Assembly: GCA_013420905.1 (NCBI GenBank) | Contig: JAAXNY010000019.1 | Span: forward strand, 248,001 to 312,000 | DNA length: 64,000 bases | Direction: 5' to 3' | From: Collybia mongolica | Taxonomy: Eukaryota; Basidiomycota; Agaricomycetes; Agaricales; Clitocybaceae | Part shown: positions 38,717-50,358 of the stretch, one piece after another | How the letters are laid out: every line of letters starts with the position of its first letter | Numbering within the stretch: position 1 is the first letter of the stretch | Position numbers and translations under genes: made by a program | Notes under the pieces: model-generated | Told to the model about the DNA's origin: nothing | The model's input: only the letters and a program-made list of their open reading frames with translations | The model's database searches: none

Positions 38717-39572
38717 TCTGACGACTATTAGGTTTACCTAAAACAACCAGCTCTGAGTGAGAACTTACATCAGCGTTGTTGGTTTCGAGGAGTTATGATT
38801 TGGTTGTGAGAAGACGAAATTGTGGAGGCGATCAAGTTCAAACCCGGGTTCAACCATCGCCCTTTGTTTGTCGAATATTTCCTGGCGCAAACTGATGTCT
38901 ACTTACAGGTCGCAGTCTCTCTGGCTGCATCCTACGTTACACATTACACAGCATTGTTGGAAAATCAGGTGGGCTCGCACAGTAACCAACTTTGAGTCTA
39001 CTAACATCTTAGGACGTGACAGAAGTGTAGTGTCTAGGTTGACAACGATCAGTGATGCTCAGTACCCGTTCAAAAATTTTATCTCGCATGCGTGCTTAGA
39101 CAATTGTGCCAGGTGATTTCAACTTCGCCGTTTAGAGTACCTCGATCCCGTCTATTGAGCAAATGAACCCCGAGTATAGTACTCAAGTGCGGAACATATC
39201 GATATCGTGGACAAACAAGGCACAATACCGCGTGGTGCCGCGTTCCCGTTGTGTTCCCGTCAAGTTGACAGAAAGCTTGACTCTGGACCGCCATATGCTC
39301 CGTGTTCTATTCAGTGAGACACTGGCATAGGACACCCGATCCCATGTTTACATTGAAAGCTAGCCCGTGCTATAACTGAATTTCGACACAGACATCAACC
39401 CGCTTCCACTGATATTCGCACCGCTGAATTACGGTTCCTAACTTCTTTGCAAGCACAAGCAATTTGATACTTTTCACACACGAGTGCGCCCCAGTTCGTG
39501 TTTTCCAAACATTTGTTGTATATTGATGTTTTGTTAGGTTTGATCGCTGCAGAATTCGTACTAGTATATCAA
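38717..39572. promoter_or_regulatory. Divergent intergenic region between two F-box-type genes
   Basis: The 856 bp between the 5' ends of the split F-box gene (minus) and the F-box-like gene (plus) should hold both promoters. No coding frame looks real. I see no clear TATA or CT-rich block, so no element is assigned. Confidence 0.35.
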
Positions 39573-40924
39573 ATGCATCGCGTCTCTGAAGTTCGAATGT
39601 CTTGTTATAGCGACATACCAGAGGACATTATCTCGGGGATTCTGTGTTACCTCCGCCATGACTGCTCTACTCTTCGTGCATGCGCCATCACAGCTTCGAC
39701 ATTTTTATTCTCCAGTCGAAAGTATCTTTTCTCCGACATCAACCTATCTGCAGGCTCTCGACAATGTCGAAAGTTTTGCGATCTTATTTCGTCAAATTCC
39801 CACATTGCCATTCATGTTCGCCATCTTTCCATAAAGGACTCACAAGAGGACTATGATTCTGATGTAGGCTGGATCATATCCGAATCTGCTCTCCCACTAA
39901 TTCTCAAATCGCTACCCCTCCTTCGTTCTATCTATTTGAAATGCATCAAACCTGATGATGGTGGTCCTATTTTAGCATGGCGCGCGCTCTCGAACGGCCT
40001 GAAATCGTCTATACTCCACCTCCTACAGCTCCCCACCCTTGAAAAGGTTGAAATCCGTTCTCTCAACTTCCCAATTTCGATATTTTTCGACTCACCGCAG
40101 ATAAGATACCTGCATCTCCCTGGTTGTTTCTTAGACGGAGTCGCTCGCCTCATCGAACAGTCACACAAACTCGATAAAACGCGACTCAAACAACTGTCGA
40201 TAACTGCGGAAACATACTCGAATGGCCTTGTTGACATTTTAACCCAGGCTTTTGATCTTTCTCAATTACGCGACTTGATTATCCTCGGTCCAAATGCAGC
40301 AATGTTGAAAGTGGCGGGGGAGTTAGTTAAATCCTCGGCTTTTTCAATGGAAAGGTTCCAATGGTCTTTACCATATTTCTATAACTCGACTGGTATGTAA
40401 CCTTTTTAAATCTATTATTGGAACCTGCCCGCTCAATTCCCCGTTAACCAGGTTACATTACCTCCCTCATACCCATAGATCTGTCAATTGTGTCAAATCT
40501 TCGCGTCTTAGAGATGGGTGTCGACTTCTGGTATGAGAGCCCGAAACGTGATCCCTTCCCTTGGTTCCTTCGCACTCTACATGACATAGCAATGTCAAAT
40601 GGCGCTACAAACATCGAGAGGATTGTGGTCGGGGTCACTGCTGAGGGCTTCGGTGACTACGAATTGCGGTCCCTGGTTGGATACAAGATGTGGGGAGACC
40701 TTGACGCCGTTCTGACAGGAGGCGCCTACTCCAAGCTGCAAAGTGTCACAATATATCTTTGTGCTTTGTACACACCGGGAGATCTGTCTACAGTTTGGTT
40801 GGCTCCCATGATGAAGCGGCTCCCCCTTCTTTGGGCTAAGGGCTTACTCCACGTTACACGATATCCATTTCATCAAGACATGAGAGGGAGAGGGTTTTCT
40901 GCCACCGAGATCCAGCTGAGCTAG
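39573..40924 (+). CDS. F-box-like protein of Agaricomycete type, intact
   Basis: Two exons, 39573-40392 and 40452-40924, joined in frame across a 59-bp GTATGT...CCAG intron, giving about 430 residues. The N-terminus has a degenerate F-box-like helix set (SDIPEDIISGIL followed by LRACAITASTFLFSSRKYLF), typical of the many short F-box-like genes in mushroom genomes. Leucine-rich strands follow (LPLLRSIYLKCI, LPTLEKVEIRSL, IRYLHLPGC). Expected role: substrate adaptor of an SCF ubiquitin ligase, with no target inferable. The start could instead be 39597 (second ATG, directly before the F-box-like part) or 39498. No frame damage is seen, unlike the two other F-box genes here. Confidence 0.75.
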
Positions 40925-41360
40925 GCTTCATTTAGGACTTGTGATTGCTTACTCCAGTTTCGCCAGTCTTGATTCTACACTTTGGTTTTGGCACCTTCTA
41001 TTGAGTTCCACGGACAGCGGAGGTATCAGCCATCGTCGTGGCCTTGTCATCGCATTAATTTGAATGTTCAATAGGTATTGCGGAATGTATACCTAATACA
41101 GCTTGTCTGCCTTTTAGCCGACGAGGCTGCACAATTGCAACCTGGCATTCAAGTGTTCAAGTCCATTCAAGTATATCATGTGGTCGATATTTTCACGGCT
41201 TCGAGTATGATATCCTCGTTCCCAATGATGACGTGTGTATTCTCAAAGCAATGGCCCTTGGACAGCATCAACGCACAAATTTGGCACGAAAATTGCAAGT
41301 AATGCGATGTATTCTGTGTGGCCTAACACAAGATATCTTCAAGTCCAGCTCGTAAGATGA

Positions 41361-42416
41361 TTATAACTCCAATCCCTTAAATCTAGTCCCAAGCAATGGG
41401 CCCTCCCAAGGTTTATCAGCTTTGGCGAAAATACTTTTGTTCACGCTGAAAAATTCATCTATGAATACCCTGCCAACCACCTTGCCGGGAGTGTGGAATC
41501 GCTTTTCCTCAGATCCACTTGCCATCATCGCATCCACGCCAGCCAGGACGGGCGCGTATACTTCCGGAATTCCTTGCTTGAGCAACAGCGCATTAAACTC
41601 AGTGTCGGTGACTTTGACATGAGTGATCTTGCGTCCGAGGACCTTGGTCAGTTTGTCTGCGACCTTCGTTGAAAATAAGTCCGGGAACGTGATATGTGGA
41701 GTCGAGTGGAATAATTGATGGCTTACCAGGTCGAAGGTGAGGAGCTCGGGGCCCATGATGAAGACGTTGTCGTTCAAGACCTTCTCATCTATCAACGGAC
41801 CCACTGCCGCCTCTGCGATATCGTCTTCGGAGGTCATTGGGAACTTCCCATCGCCTGTAACGCTCACAATAATGTCTTCTTCGCTGATGCTAGCGACACT
41901 CAGCATATTTGCTGCGAAATGGTTTATTAGCGTATTTCCAAGCGAACACCATGGACTCAAAACACATACCATAAAACCAAGGAGGCCGCAGGATACAATA
42001 TTCCACACCATGACCACCGTCGGCCAAGTATTCATGCACCTTCCCATATCCCCAGCCGCCCTTCTCCATCCCTGCAGCACTGAGGAGAACGAAGCGTTTG
42101 ACCCCCCTTTCAATCGCCAAGTCAATGAACGGCTTCATCGCTCCGATAATATCAGGGACCTGGGGTGCAACCAAGTAGATTGCACTAATCGGAGAGACAA
42201 GGTCGGTGGCGTTGAATGGATTAAGGTGAGTGGCCGAGTCTGTCCATTCAAACGTGACTCCGGTCAGGGAGAACTACTGGGATTTGTATTCGGAAGGAAT
42301 AGCGGCTACGCCACGACGAGACGCGATTTGGACAGATATTCCCTTCGCAGAGAGGAGTCTGGCGACGCGGGACGCGGTTTTTCCCCAACCGCCCGAACGA
42401 GGATAGTGCCTGTCAT
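41361..42416 (-). pseudogene. NmrA-like NAD(P)-binding oxidoreductase pseudogene
   Basis: The minus strand encodes a protein like the NmrA / ergot-alkaloid-A-type Rossmann reductases. The start MTGTILV (ATG at 42416-42414) leads into the glycine-rich loop GGWGKTASRVARLL, then IYLVAPQVPD, GVKRFVLLSAAGMEKGG, ILRPPWFY, GPELLTFDL and VLGRKITHVKVT. Two introns are well formed: one after the RPPWFY stretch, and one splitting LTFDL and VADKLTKVLG. Two lesions break it. One base appears to be missing near 42395, between MTGTILV and the glycine-rich loop, so the start is out of frame with the rest. A TAG stands in frame at 42276-42274. The downstream part to 41361 is otherwise open. An alternative upstream start would avoid the frameshift but not the stop. 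Confidence 0.75.
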
Positions 42417-42823
42417 TGAAATTCGATTCTTGTTCTGAGATAGAAAGAGCTGTTGAATTTAAGTGGATCCCATTACAAGTTGGGGCTTTTATGCTTAAAA
42501 GGCTGGACTGCGCCCGTTCAACATTAGTACTTACGGGATAAACGGCACTATGGCGAACTACTAACTTCGCAGCGCGCAGGAACGCGCAGCCTGCAGCCCG
42601 CCAGAAGGTGGCAACGGTGGCCATCTGACTAATTGACGTTGTCCACGTGATCCCACCATTTCCCGCCGTTATCGGACTAAATGTTGACTCTTGTCCAATA
42701 CCTCCTCGGCAGCCTTCACGAGGATAATATACTGTCAGGAACAACGAACGCTCAGATTTGGACTCTTGGAACGTTTGTAATTATCTACGGGAATTTTATT
42801 GATCTTAAATTCAATAAATCCCC

Positions 42824-42985
42824 CTAATTTTTGTTCCCAGACGCCTTCACTGCAGCTTTAGCATCCTCCCAGTCTTGCCTGTCGGCGTCCTTAAATGCTT
42901 GTATGATTTGAGTAGCATAAATTATCGGGCTTCTCGACGTAGGTGTTCGACGTATCCCTTAGCTGCGATTCCTGCGTAGACATCG
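42824..42985 (-). pseudogene. Possible relic of a small gene
   Basis: After a GATCAG acceptor, the minus strand reads DVYAGIAAKGYVEHLRREAR. One frame later it continues with YATQIIQAFKDADRQDWEDA and ends in a Lys/Asn tail at TAG (42826-42824). A single-base shift joins the two, and an upstream gtaaga donor fits an intron. The amino-acid pattern looks coding, but I do not recognise the family. Treat as a weak call. Confidence 0.3.
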
Positions 42986-45265
42986 CTGATCATACACGCG
43001 TATAAGCTTAAAACAGGTTTTTTTCAAGGTCTCTTACCTGTGAGGTGCTGACGGGTACTGGGCTGATTGTAGATCTAAGATAATGAGAAATGCTGAGGAA
43101 AGTCGCCACTGGTCAATGTCACGACACTGTGATTGGTCACATCACATGCTCACCCAACCGTGCCTACGTTATTGCCACCAAAACAACCTCAATACCAACA
43201 TTTCCTTGGTCGATTGGCAGGTTTTGTTTGGGGGCCCAAATTAAACTTTAGCTTTAAGGGCCAACGTATTGCCTAGCGCAATAAGATCCAGGGTTATGCA
43301 TGTGTCCGATGGCCCGACATATACCCCCCAAGGCATCCAACATCTCACTCTACAGCCTTCACTGCTTAGCTACGTACCTGCTAAGCAGTGCCTGTCGAAC
43401 GATGCTTTGTTTTTTCACGAAAGTAGAAGCAGCGGACATCAAGAAAGGCAAGTTTTTTTCGCGAACCTAAGCAGATCATTTTGTCCGCGGACATGGGTAA
43501 TGGTTAATAAACATGATCCCGACCGCTCCGCTAGCGGCGGGGGAGGAACTTGCCCTCAGTTACAGGCTTTTTATCAATATTCTGCTTGAACGACCAGAAA
43601 TTCACGTCTAACCCGCTTTACCACCATCCGTAAACCGGAGGCCACAGGGTCACAAGAAAAGCAAACGCTACATATGGCGAATCATCCGCCGGTCAAGAAT
43701 TACGACCGGATCGGGTAAAGGAGATCAGGGAAACCCGGGCCTGGACTCTGCACTGATAAGTAATTCTTCTTCTTTTTTTGTCTAGGAACCCCTTTCCGTG
43801 CTCGATTATGAGGATCTGGAGACCAACACAACGAGATAACTTTCCCCGTCAATATGGGATAGTTAGAGTACTGTCTACCCTGACAGGGAGATACGAATCA
43901 GTCGTGAATATCGACGGAAAATAACTTGGCTTCTACTGTACGTTCTTCGCATATGACAAATTTTGAATTTTAGAAAACATTGATTTTATGTAATAGCAGC
44001 GGGAAGCCACCTCCGGCTCATCCACCGGGGTCGGGGACCCTCGGGCACACCCTGCGAGTCAAGGAACTCGGGATCACGGACAACAATGGAGACCGTGTTC
44101 AGCATTCTACAAACTATCCAACATAGCCTGGGATGAGAGCTCAGAGGTGGTTCACGACAAGGTCGGAGAAACCACATAAACTAAACCAACACTGCCGTGC
44201 GTAGTTTTGAATATACTCTTATGCTCAACGGCAGAAATTTTTCCCTCCACGCGTAGGCTCAGGTGGTCAGTCCACTCAGCAAGTCGTGGAAGGTAATGAA
44301 CACATAGCCCTCGGACTGAACGCTGAAAATTGTGGATAGAATCAAACTGTCAGCTTCTTTAAGCGCCTTCAAGCGCTCAAAGCGTCTAGCTTCCTCACCC
44401 AAACCCCCCTATTTCGCGACCATTCGTGGAGTGGATTGATTGAACGATGACCAGCCCCTTGATGACAAGGTGTCCTGATGAAAACGGATAGGTTACCACA
44501 TCCGCTACGAGCGAGTCTGAACTGCTTGCATTAGGTGATATTCAAAACGGTGACGAGGCGAGGTCACCTACCTCTGCGAAAGGGACGGCCACTAATAAAC
44601 TCACTGTTTTAGATGCAGGGAAACGTAACTGTCATTCTGCCTCCTGGAGCAATCAGTACCAAAACAGCATTGTTCGTCATAACGTGCGCGTCTATTTTTC
44701 TCAGCGGGTATCAATGGTGTGCACCTTGTTTTACCTAATTTTTACCGCCCGAAAGGCCTATCCTCGTATCTCCAAGAACTTGAAAGCGGGACTCCCGCTG
44801 AACTGCCTCGATTTATAATTTCTCAGGGGTGCGGACTCTCTTTTTTTTTTTTTCTTTTCTCTTGATACACTGTATAATAATAAATGGGCCATGGATTAGG
44901 GTCCTGATGTGCTCGGAGTGAGTCACAAAACAACAGTTTGTTTATTCCTACTAACACGAAAAATTTCAATGGTCAGAATTGGTCTGTGACCTGCTCTATT
45001 TCCTTCTGGACTCCCTGTTTTACTGCGCTGAGAATAATGGCCAGCGTTCTGTTTATTGAAGAAACTCATGATTTCTGCATTAAGCAGCATCGCTTCAATG
45101 CTCCTTTCGCGACCCCTGCTTCATACACTGAAAGGAACTGCATCGAACCACATACATGGTCTATCCGGGGAATCGTTGGTCCCCGTTATAAAGGGCAAAG
45201 CGGAATGCCTTTCGTTCAACATACATTCTCAATAACCTTTTTACTTCACCCACCTTTTAACTATC
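42986..45265. other. Intergenic region, no gene recognised
   Basis: About 2.3 kb without a convincing frame. It includes a long pyrimidine run near 44.84-44.86 kb (t-rich, then cttttctcttg). A frame at 44938-45309 overlaps the start of the next gene and is probably chance. Confidence 0.4.
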
Positions 45266-45597
45266 ATGTCTGGTGTGCTTCCTGTCGTTCTTCTAACCGC
45301 AATAGCTGATTATTCTCAGGATACCGTGAAAGACTAAATAACGTGGTTTTCCAATACCAAAGGCGCAACGTGCAATACAGTGAGCCTCTGCGTACCGGGG
45401 AAGCACACCAATGTACATGGATGGTCATTGTCTATGGTAAGCTCAACAGCGTTGGAGACAGGTTTTTGACACTGACCGTTTTCTACCTAGTTGACGGCAT
45501 AGAGCATGGTCGTGGTACCGCAGCCAATAAAGACCAAGCAAAGGAGAATGCTGCTCTGCAAGCGCTGGTGGCATTGGGTATACCACTCCCACCCTAG
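45266..45597 (+). CDS. Small stand-alone double-stranded-RNA-binding domain protein 1
   Basis: Three exons: 45266-45272, 45320-45436 and 45491-45597, giving 76 residues, essentially one dsRBD and nothing else. The fold can be read off: helix 1 (YRERLNNVVFQYQ), strands (HQCTWMVIVY and DGIEHGRGTAA), and helix 2 starting with the signature NKDQAKENAALQAL. In the dsRBD family the KxxAKxxAA segment contacts the RNA backbone; here the equivalent is NKDQAKENAA. The introns (47 and 54 bp) have GT-AG ends and keep frame; the second splits a Val codon between strands 2 and 3. Target and partners are unknown. A second gene with the same layout lies at 49134-49479. Confidence 0.8.
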
Positions 45598-46630
45598 TTC
45601 TACACCTTTTTTTAACTGCGGCTAAGCATCGCATCGGTTGTAGACTTATTTATTTTTGTTCCGTACTCCCCTTATCGTATCTTACATCTAGCAATTACTT
45701 TGATTGTTAATGTATTAGAAACCCCCTTTTAACTCTTTGCTCTCCCCCGGCCGAATAACACTATCAGTGATCACCCCGTATCAAAATTGAATACATGGTC
45801 GGCACGGATGTAGTGATTGACCAACTGAATCACTGCTGCCCATCAAGCCTCTCCACGGATTAGGACCATCTAAATCAAGGATTAACAATAGTCGGGGGTC
45901 AATGATGCCTCGATCAATACATGGGGCGTGATATACCACTTGAAACTTGCAACTCCCGAGGTCATCTTATCATGTGTTTGAAGCTTACTATTTATATCTC
46001 CCTAGAGTGTGATGAACATGCCTATGACATACAGAAGCCTATGAGTTGCTCTGTAAAAACTCTAGCGGATAATCGTCTCTTCATAGCATTGCCTATACTT
46101 AAGTACAAATATGACAAGGGAGTTACAGATAATGACAATCTTTTCACAGAAGTCGGCCAGACGATGATATATTGGTGAGTTACAGTGACCCATCGTAAAT
46201 ATGGTCGAGGACGGTTTGAATAGATGCCTTCTGATCAACAACCAAATCTGAACGGCAGGCATCGCCAGACCTATAAGTTAGAGACACAAGAAAGCGCTGT
46301 CGTCCCGCTGTGGGCGACTCCGATGCTGTCATTCTCCCAATGGGTGTATAAGAGAGTGTGTGGGTCCCGAACCCGATCATAGCTGGTAATACGAATGATC
46401 GCTAGTATTTTTTGGAAAGTTTCAGTTCTGACTTGATAAAATAGGGACAGATGTCATAACTGGGATGTCGGCCTCATACTCTTCGCGGTCCAGCTCTCAC
46501 AACGCGAGATATACCGGCACTTGCTATATGGATTGAGTAGCAGGGTAGGGTAGGCGATTTAACACATAAGCCGGGAAAGCCAGACAAGTGTCTATAAATT
46601 GCCTTGAATTAAATAATGCAACTACGACTT
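45598..46630. other. Intergenic region, no gene recognised
   Basis: Holds the 3' flanks of the dsRBD gene and, on the other strand, of the ATP synthase gene. A 66-residue minus-strand frame at 46180-46380 (with FLVSLTYRSGDACRSDLVV) looks slightly protein-like but matches no family I know, and no adjoining exon is visible. Confidence 0.4.
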
Positions 46631-47314
46631 CTAGTGTAGGTCATAGCCAACAAGGTTCCGTCGGCCAAGAATTTCGCCAATCTAACAGATTTGTCAAATC
46701 AATGGATTACCGCGAGAGAGGATGACATACTTTAAAGATGGTGTACGCCTCGACGCCATAAACACCCACTCTCACAATCTCACCACTCGACACAGCACCT
46801 CTCCAGTATGACGGGCTGATAGCACGTGACCATAGGGTTTCGTAGGCTGAACGAATGGTAGCGACGGAGGGTGGCTGGAGACCTTCAGCCTTGTAGACGT
46901 GCTTGAGAATTTCGCGCGTAACAGAGAGGTTGTACAACAAGGGTTGTTTGTAGGCTATGATTCGAAACATTAGTTCACCGTTTTAGAAAGAACCAATCCT
47001 CCCTGGCCTCCTCAAAATCCGGCGCCGACGCTGCCTCAACGCCAGGAATATCCATCTTGGAAAAAAGACTTACATCCCAACATCTGGCCCAATTTCTGGC
47101 CAGCAGGTTCTAAGAACTTTTTCGTGCTGTCCCAGAACTTGCCAGCGTTCTGTTGCGCACTTGCCAACGTTTCCTGGGCCTTCTTTTGAGTCGCCTCTAC
47201 CGATGTATTAGAGTTTGAAGAGGCGAATCTAGTGCCATTGAAAGGAGCCTGCCGTGAGCGAAATGCAGACCGAGCCAACGAATGTCGAAGAGTAGAAGAG
47301 GCAACCGGATGCAT
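46631..47314 (-). CDS. ATP20: Mitochondrial ATP synthase subunit g
   Basis: Three exons on the minus strand: 47314-47074, 46954-46731 and 46681-46631, giving 171 residues, all joins in frame. The N-terminus is rich in Ser, Arg and Ala without acidic residues (MHPVASSTLRHSLARSAFRS), as expected of a mitochondrial presequence. A Gln/Ala/Lys-rich stretch follows. The conserved subunit-g core is YKQPLLYNLSVTREILKHVY, then a membrane-associated segment with SYWRGAVSSGE and VGVYGVEAYTIFKIGEILGR. The C-terminus (GRRNLVGYDLH) is typical of basidiomycete versions. Subunit g sits in the membrane part of F1Fo-ATP synthase and supports dimer formation and cristae shape. It is a conserved single-copy gene and a useful anchor for this locus. 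Confidence 0.9.
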
Positions 47315-47445
47315 GGTGGGCGACGAACAGCAAAAACGAACAGCGGGGGAATTGTGACGGGTGGGAAAAAATTGGTCCCGGCTTATTCCGTTCTAGACTT
47401 TCATCTTATCTTATCTAGTCTAAGTAGTATCTCCTTGAACTTCGT

Positions 47446-47451
47446 CACGTG
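47446..47451. promoter_or_regulatory. CACGTG E-box upstream of the ATP synthase subunit g gene
   Basis: The palindrome CACGTG lies 132 bp before the ATG at 47314 (minus-strand gene). In fungi such sites bind bHLH factors such as Cbf1-type proteins, some of which act on respiratory genes. Position is the only support. Confidence 0.3.
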
Positions 47452-49133
47452 ATTCATTTGTTGATCATGAACAAACGAGTGAGTCGCAGAGAAACAACAT
47501 GCTGAGCGTTCAACATGAATTGGAATCTTGATGGCATTCTCGAACACACCCACGATACGTAAGTCGGAAAGTAGCTCCAGGGCCCATGACACCCATATCT
47601 CTGATCTCCATTACGAACTTTGAGTATATTAGAGCACGATGTGATATTGCGAGCCTATGATTCTGAATATTATATTGTCAAAGGTCACGTTGCCGTGCAT
47701 TGGCGTCATGTACAACTGTGGAGCCAGAAGTGGGACTCGCTTCACTTTTGTGCGTAAATATATGAAATGTCGTCTGCAAATTCCTAATTCTACTTTCCGG
47801 GTAGGGATCCCAGGACACGATGATTTTGGGTGAGGCCCATAGTTTCTGCGGCTCTACCCATGGGATAATGTTCGGTTATGATGCTGTTGTAGGCGCCTCA
47901 TGCAGCTCTTCGTAAGCGGTTTGCAGACGCCCAAAGGCCTCGTGGCCCATTACAGACCAATCACGCAGAGCCTGCTATCAGAAAAAGATGTCGAAAGATG
48001 ACAGGGAACTAAGGCACAGCGTCGTCTTTGGGATCTTCTGACGCTCGTCTAGTATACTTAACGACATAACCCCATGTCAAATCACCCTTCAACACACCCC
48101 CTCTTAACTCATCGGCTGCAAAGCCTTTGCTCAATACTGGATCTCGCGTCAGTTTCCTGCTTCACTGGCCACAGAAATGTCGGTGATTCCTTCATTCTTG
48201 ATAGGGGCAAACTCAATCTTAATCGGGGCAATATTTTGAAGGTGTTTACCCCAGGTATACCTCGTTCTGCCCACCGAGGCAGACAGATGGCTACCTTGAC
48301 TGGATTCGGTGCTCGCTCCTATCATGCGCCCCGATTCCTGCTTAGCTGCGTTTGTCAAGATGTCTACGTGAAGATTTCTTTCTGGAATGATCATTACAGC
48401 TTTCTGATGCTGTCGTACTGTTGTGTTATCGGAATAATAAAATGCCTCTATCACAGCTTGTGAGTAAGCTTTCTCCCTCAACATCTTCGCGGCTCAAGCG
48501 AATACTAATAAGTTACAGTTACTTCTCCTTTGGGAAATTAAGAACGGTTCACTGTCACAATGTTCGGGAAGGGGCAATATTTCACTATCGTTGAAAGACC
48601 TGCAAAAGAAACAGGTTTTATGAGTATCGACGATCAGGTATGAACCGTACCCGCCAAAGATCTCATAGGAAATTGACGTATATGATGGATTCTTATTAGC
48701 TCCGATTCATTAAATTTCGCCACCGTTCAGAGCATCGTCACACTTCATTTGAAGTGAAGCCTCCCGCCCGGAGGCGGTGATATCTCCTATCCTCCACCTT
48801 TGTTCTTCAACCGACCGCCCCATCGTATCATTCGCTTGGAGTCACACATCGTGAGCAATGATTTTTTGTTTCCGCTTTTGTCCCGTCGTCTGAAACGTCC
48901 ATTCTAGGGGTTTCCCCAACGCTATGTACAGGTCATTGTCTAATTGCTGCCAACACCAATACCAATACTTGGTATACCTGCCGCGCTGATTCGTGTGATC
49001 CTACCTCCGGTCTTGCTATATCGCCCGCAGCCCTTCCATATGGGTCCTATATAATGGTGAGTGATTCATACACTATTGCTCAGTTTCTTTTCGATTTTCC
49101 TTTTCCTACATCTCGAAGTACCTTATAACTACA
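47452..49133. other. Intergenic region, no gene recognised
   Basis: About 1.7 kb between the ATP synthase gene (divergent) and the second dsRBD gene. Overlapping frames of 111 and 129 residues at 48.07-48.48 kb on opposite strands show no recognisable domain. A short frame starting at 48559 ends within 30 codons. Confidence 0.4.
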
Positions 49134-49479
49134 ATGCCTAGTGCCCGTGGGTGTTACCTCGATATTGCCATTGCTGATGTCGTCTCACTGAACACGCCCA
49201 GACCCCAGAACAGATCTAAACAACCTCGTCGCGAAGTACAACCTCCTTTTAAATCACGAATTCCACCCCGAGGGACCTTTAAATGACTGCTACTGGACCT
49301 GCATAATTTACGGTATGGATCAAACGGAAATGGGCTTGCTCTTTGTTTTGACTTATTATCGGCCTCTGCTAGTTAATAGAACCGAGTGGGCCCGCCATAA
49401 GGATAGGAGCAAAGACAAAGCCAAACAGGCGGCCTCTATTCGCGTTTTACAAGACCTTCATTCAAGAGGCTACTACTAA
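49134..49479 (+). CDS. Small stand-alone double-stranded-RNA-binding domain protein 2
   Basis: Three exons: 49134-49146, 49214-49312 and 49373-49479, giving 72 residues in frame. The layout equals that of the gene at 45266: a very short first exon, helix 1 (LNNLVAKYNLLLNHEF), a strand (DCYWTCIIY) ending at an intron that again splits a Val codon, then exon 3 of exactly the same length (107 bp) ending in helix 2 (RSKDKAKQAASIRVLQDL). Strand 3 is less regular than in the first protein. The two genes are clearly paralogous but diverged. The first exon is the least certain: its donor (C/GTGGGT) is weak. Confidence 0.7.
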
Positions 49480-50358
49480 GCCTTCGCAGCTAATTGCCTA
49501 TATTCGGACTATCTATTCCCCCCGCTCATCTGAACATATTTTTTCCTCGCTTTCTTACTTTTGTTTTGCTACTTTACCTTTCTTTTTCACCCTTACTTCC
49601 TCACTACTCTAAGACTGCCCCCAGCTTCTTTCTAATGGAGTTGGATCCATTCCTCCAAGCAGTTTGGTATAGACATGTCACTATAATACTATAATTGCCA
49701 TTTATGTTCCAAAGGGACTCCATTTGGACTTCATTGCCTCTCGAGTTTCTGCATATGGGCCGTCATCAATATCCTATTCTCGTCTGTATACTTGACACCG
49801 TAACGACATCTTACGCCCACGCCGGATCGTCGTTTAAGGCAGTGAAACCTGTATAGTAGCGCTACTGACAAGCGAACCGTGCTTTCCGCCTTGATCGTGG
49901 ACAGAGGTATACAAAGCTTGTATCTCCCCTATTTTCCTGACAGGCTCTGTAATTCGAACAAAAATATTCGAGGACTAACCTTGGACTAACCTATACTGCG
50001 GCACAACGGCATAATTTAGTTATAGTCAAGTTATAAATGTTCACTTGCTATACATAGCCGAAAAAAAAACGAATATTCGCGCTTATGGGCTGCAACTAGA
50101 GGAGTTGCTAACCACCAGGTTCGACCATTTCGTCCCGTATTGATCTATTTTTGTCAACCTTGGTGTTCCGTCGGCACCCGAAAAAAATATTGTCAAACAA
50201 AGGCGATGTGTTTTCATGCTTGAGCAACTCTTCTTTCTTCAATAAGCGTAAATGGGTGACAGGTGATTTGGCTACGAAGTGGTTGGAAACCACGGTACCC
50301 GCGAAAATTCGAAGGAAAACTCAAATCGCGGGCTTCGAACCGTTCTTCGCGGGAAAGT
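49480..50358. other. Intergenic region, no gene recognised
   Basis: AT-rich sequence between the second dsRBD gene and the decayed F-box gene. No gene-like frame is seen. Confidence 0.4.

Noticed and set aside
46180..46380. 66-residue minus-strand frame with protein-like composition
   Set aside because: No family recognised and no neighbouring exon. It could be chance, so it is only mentioned in the intergenic note.
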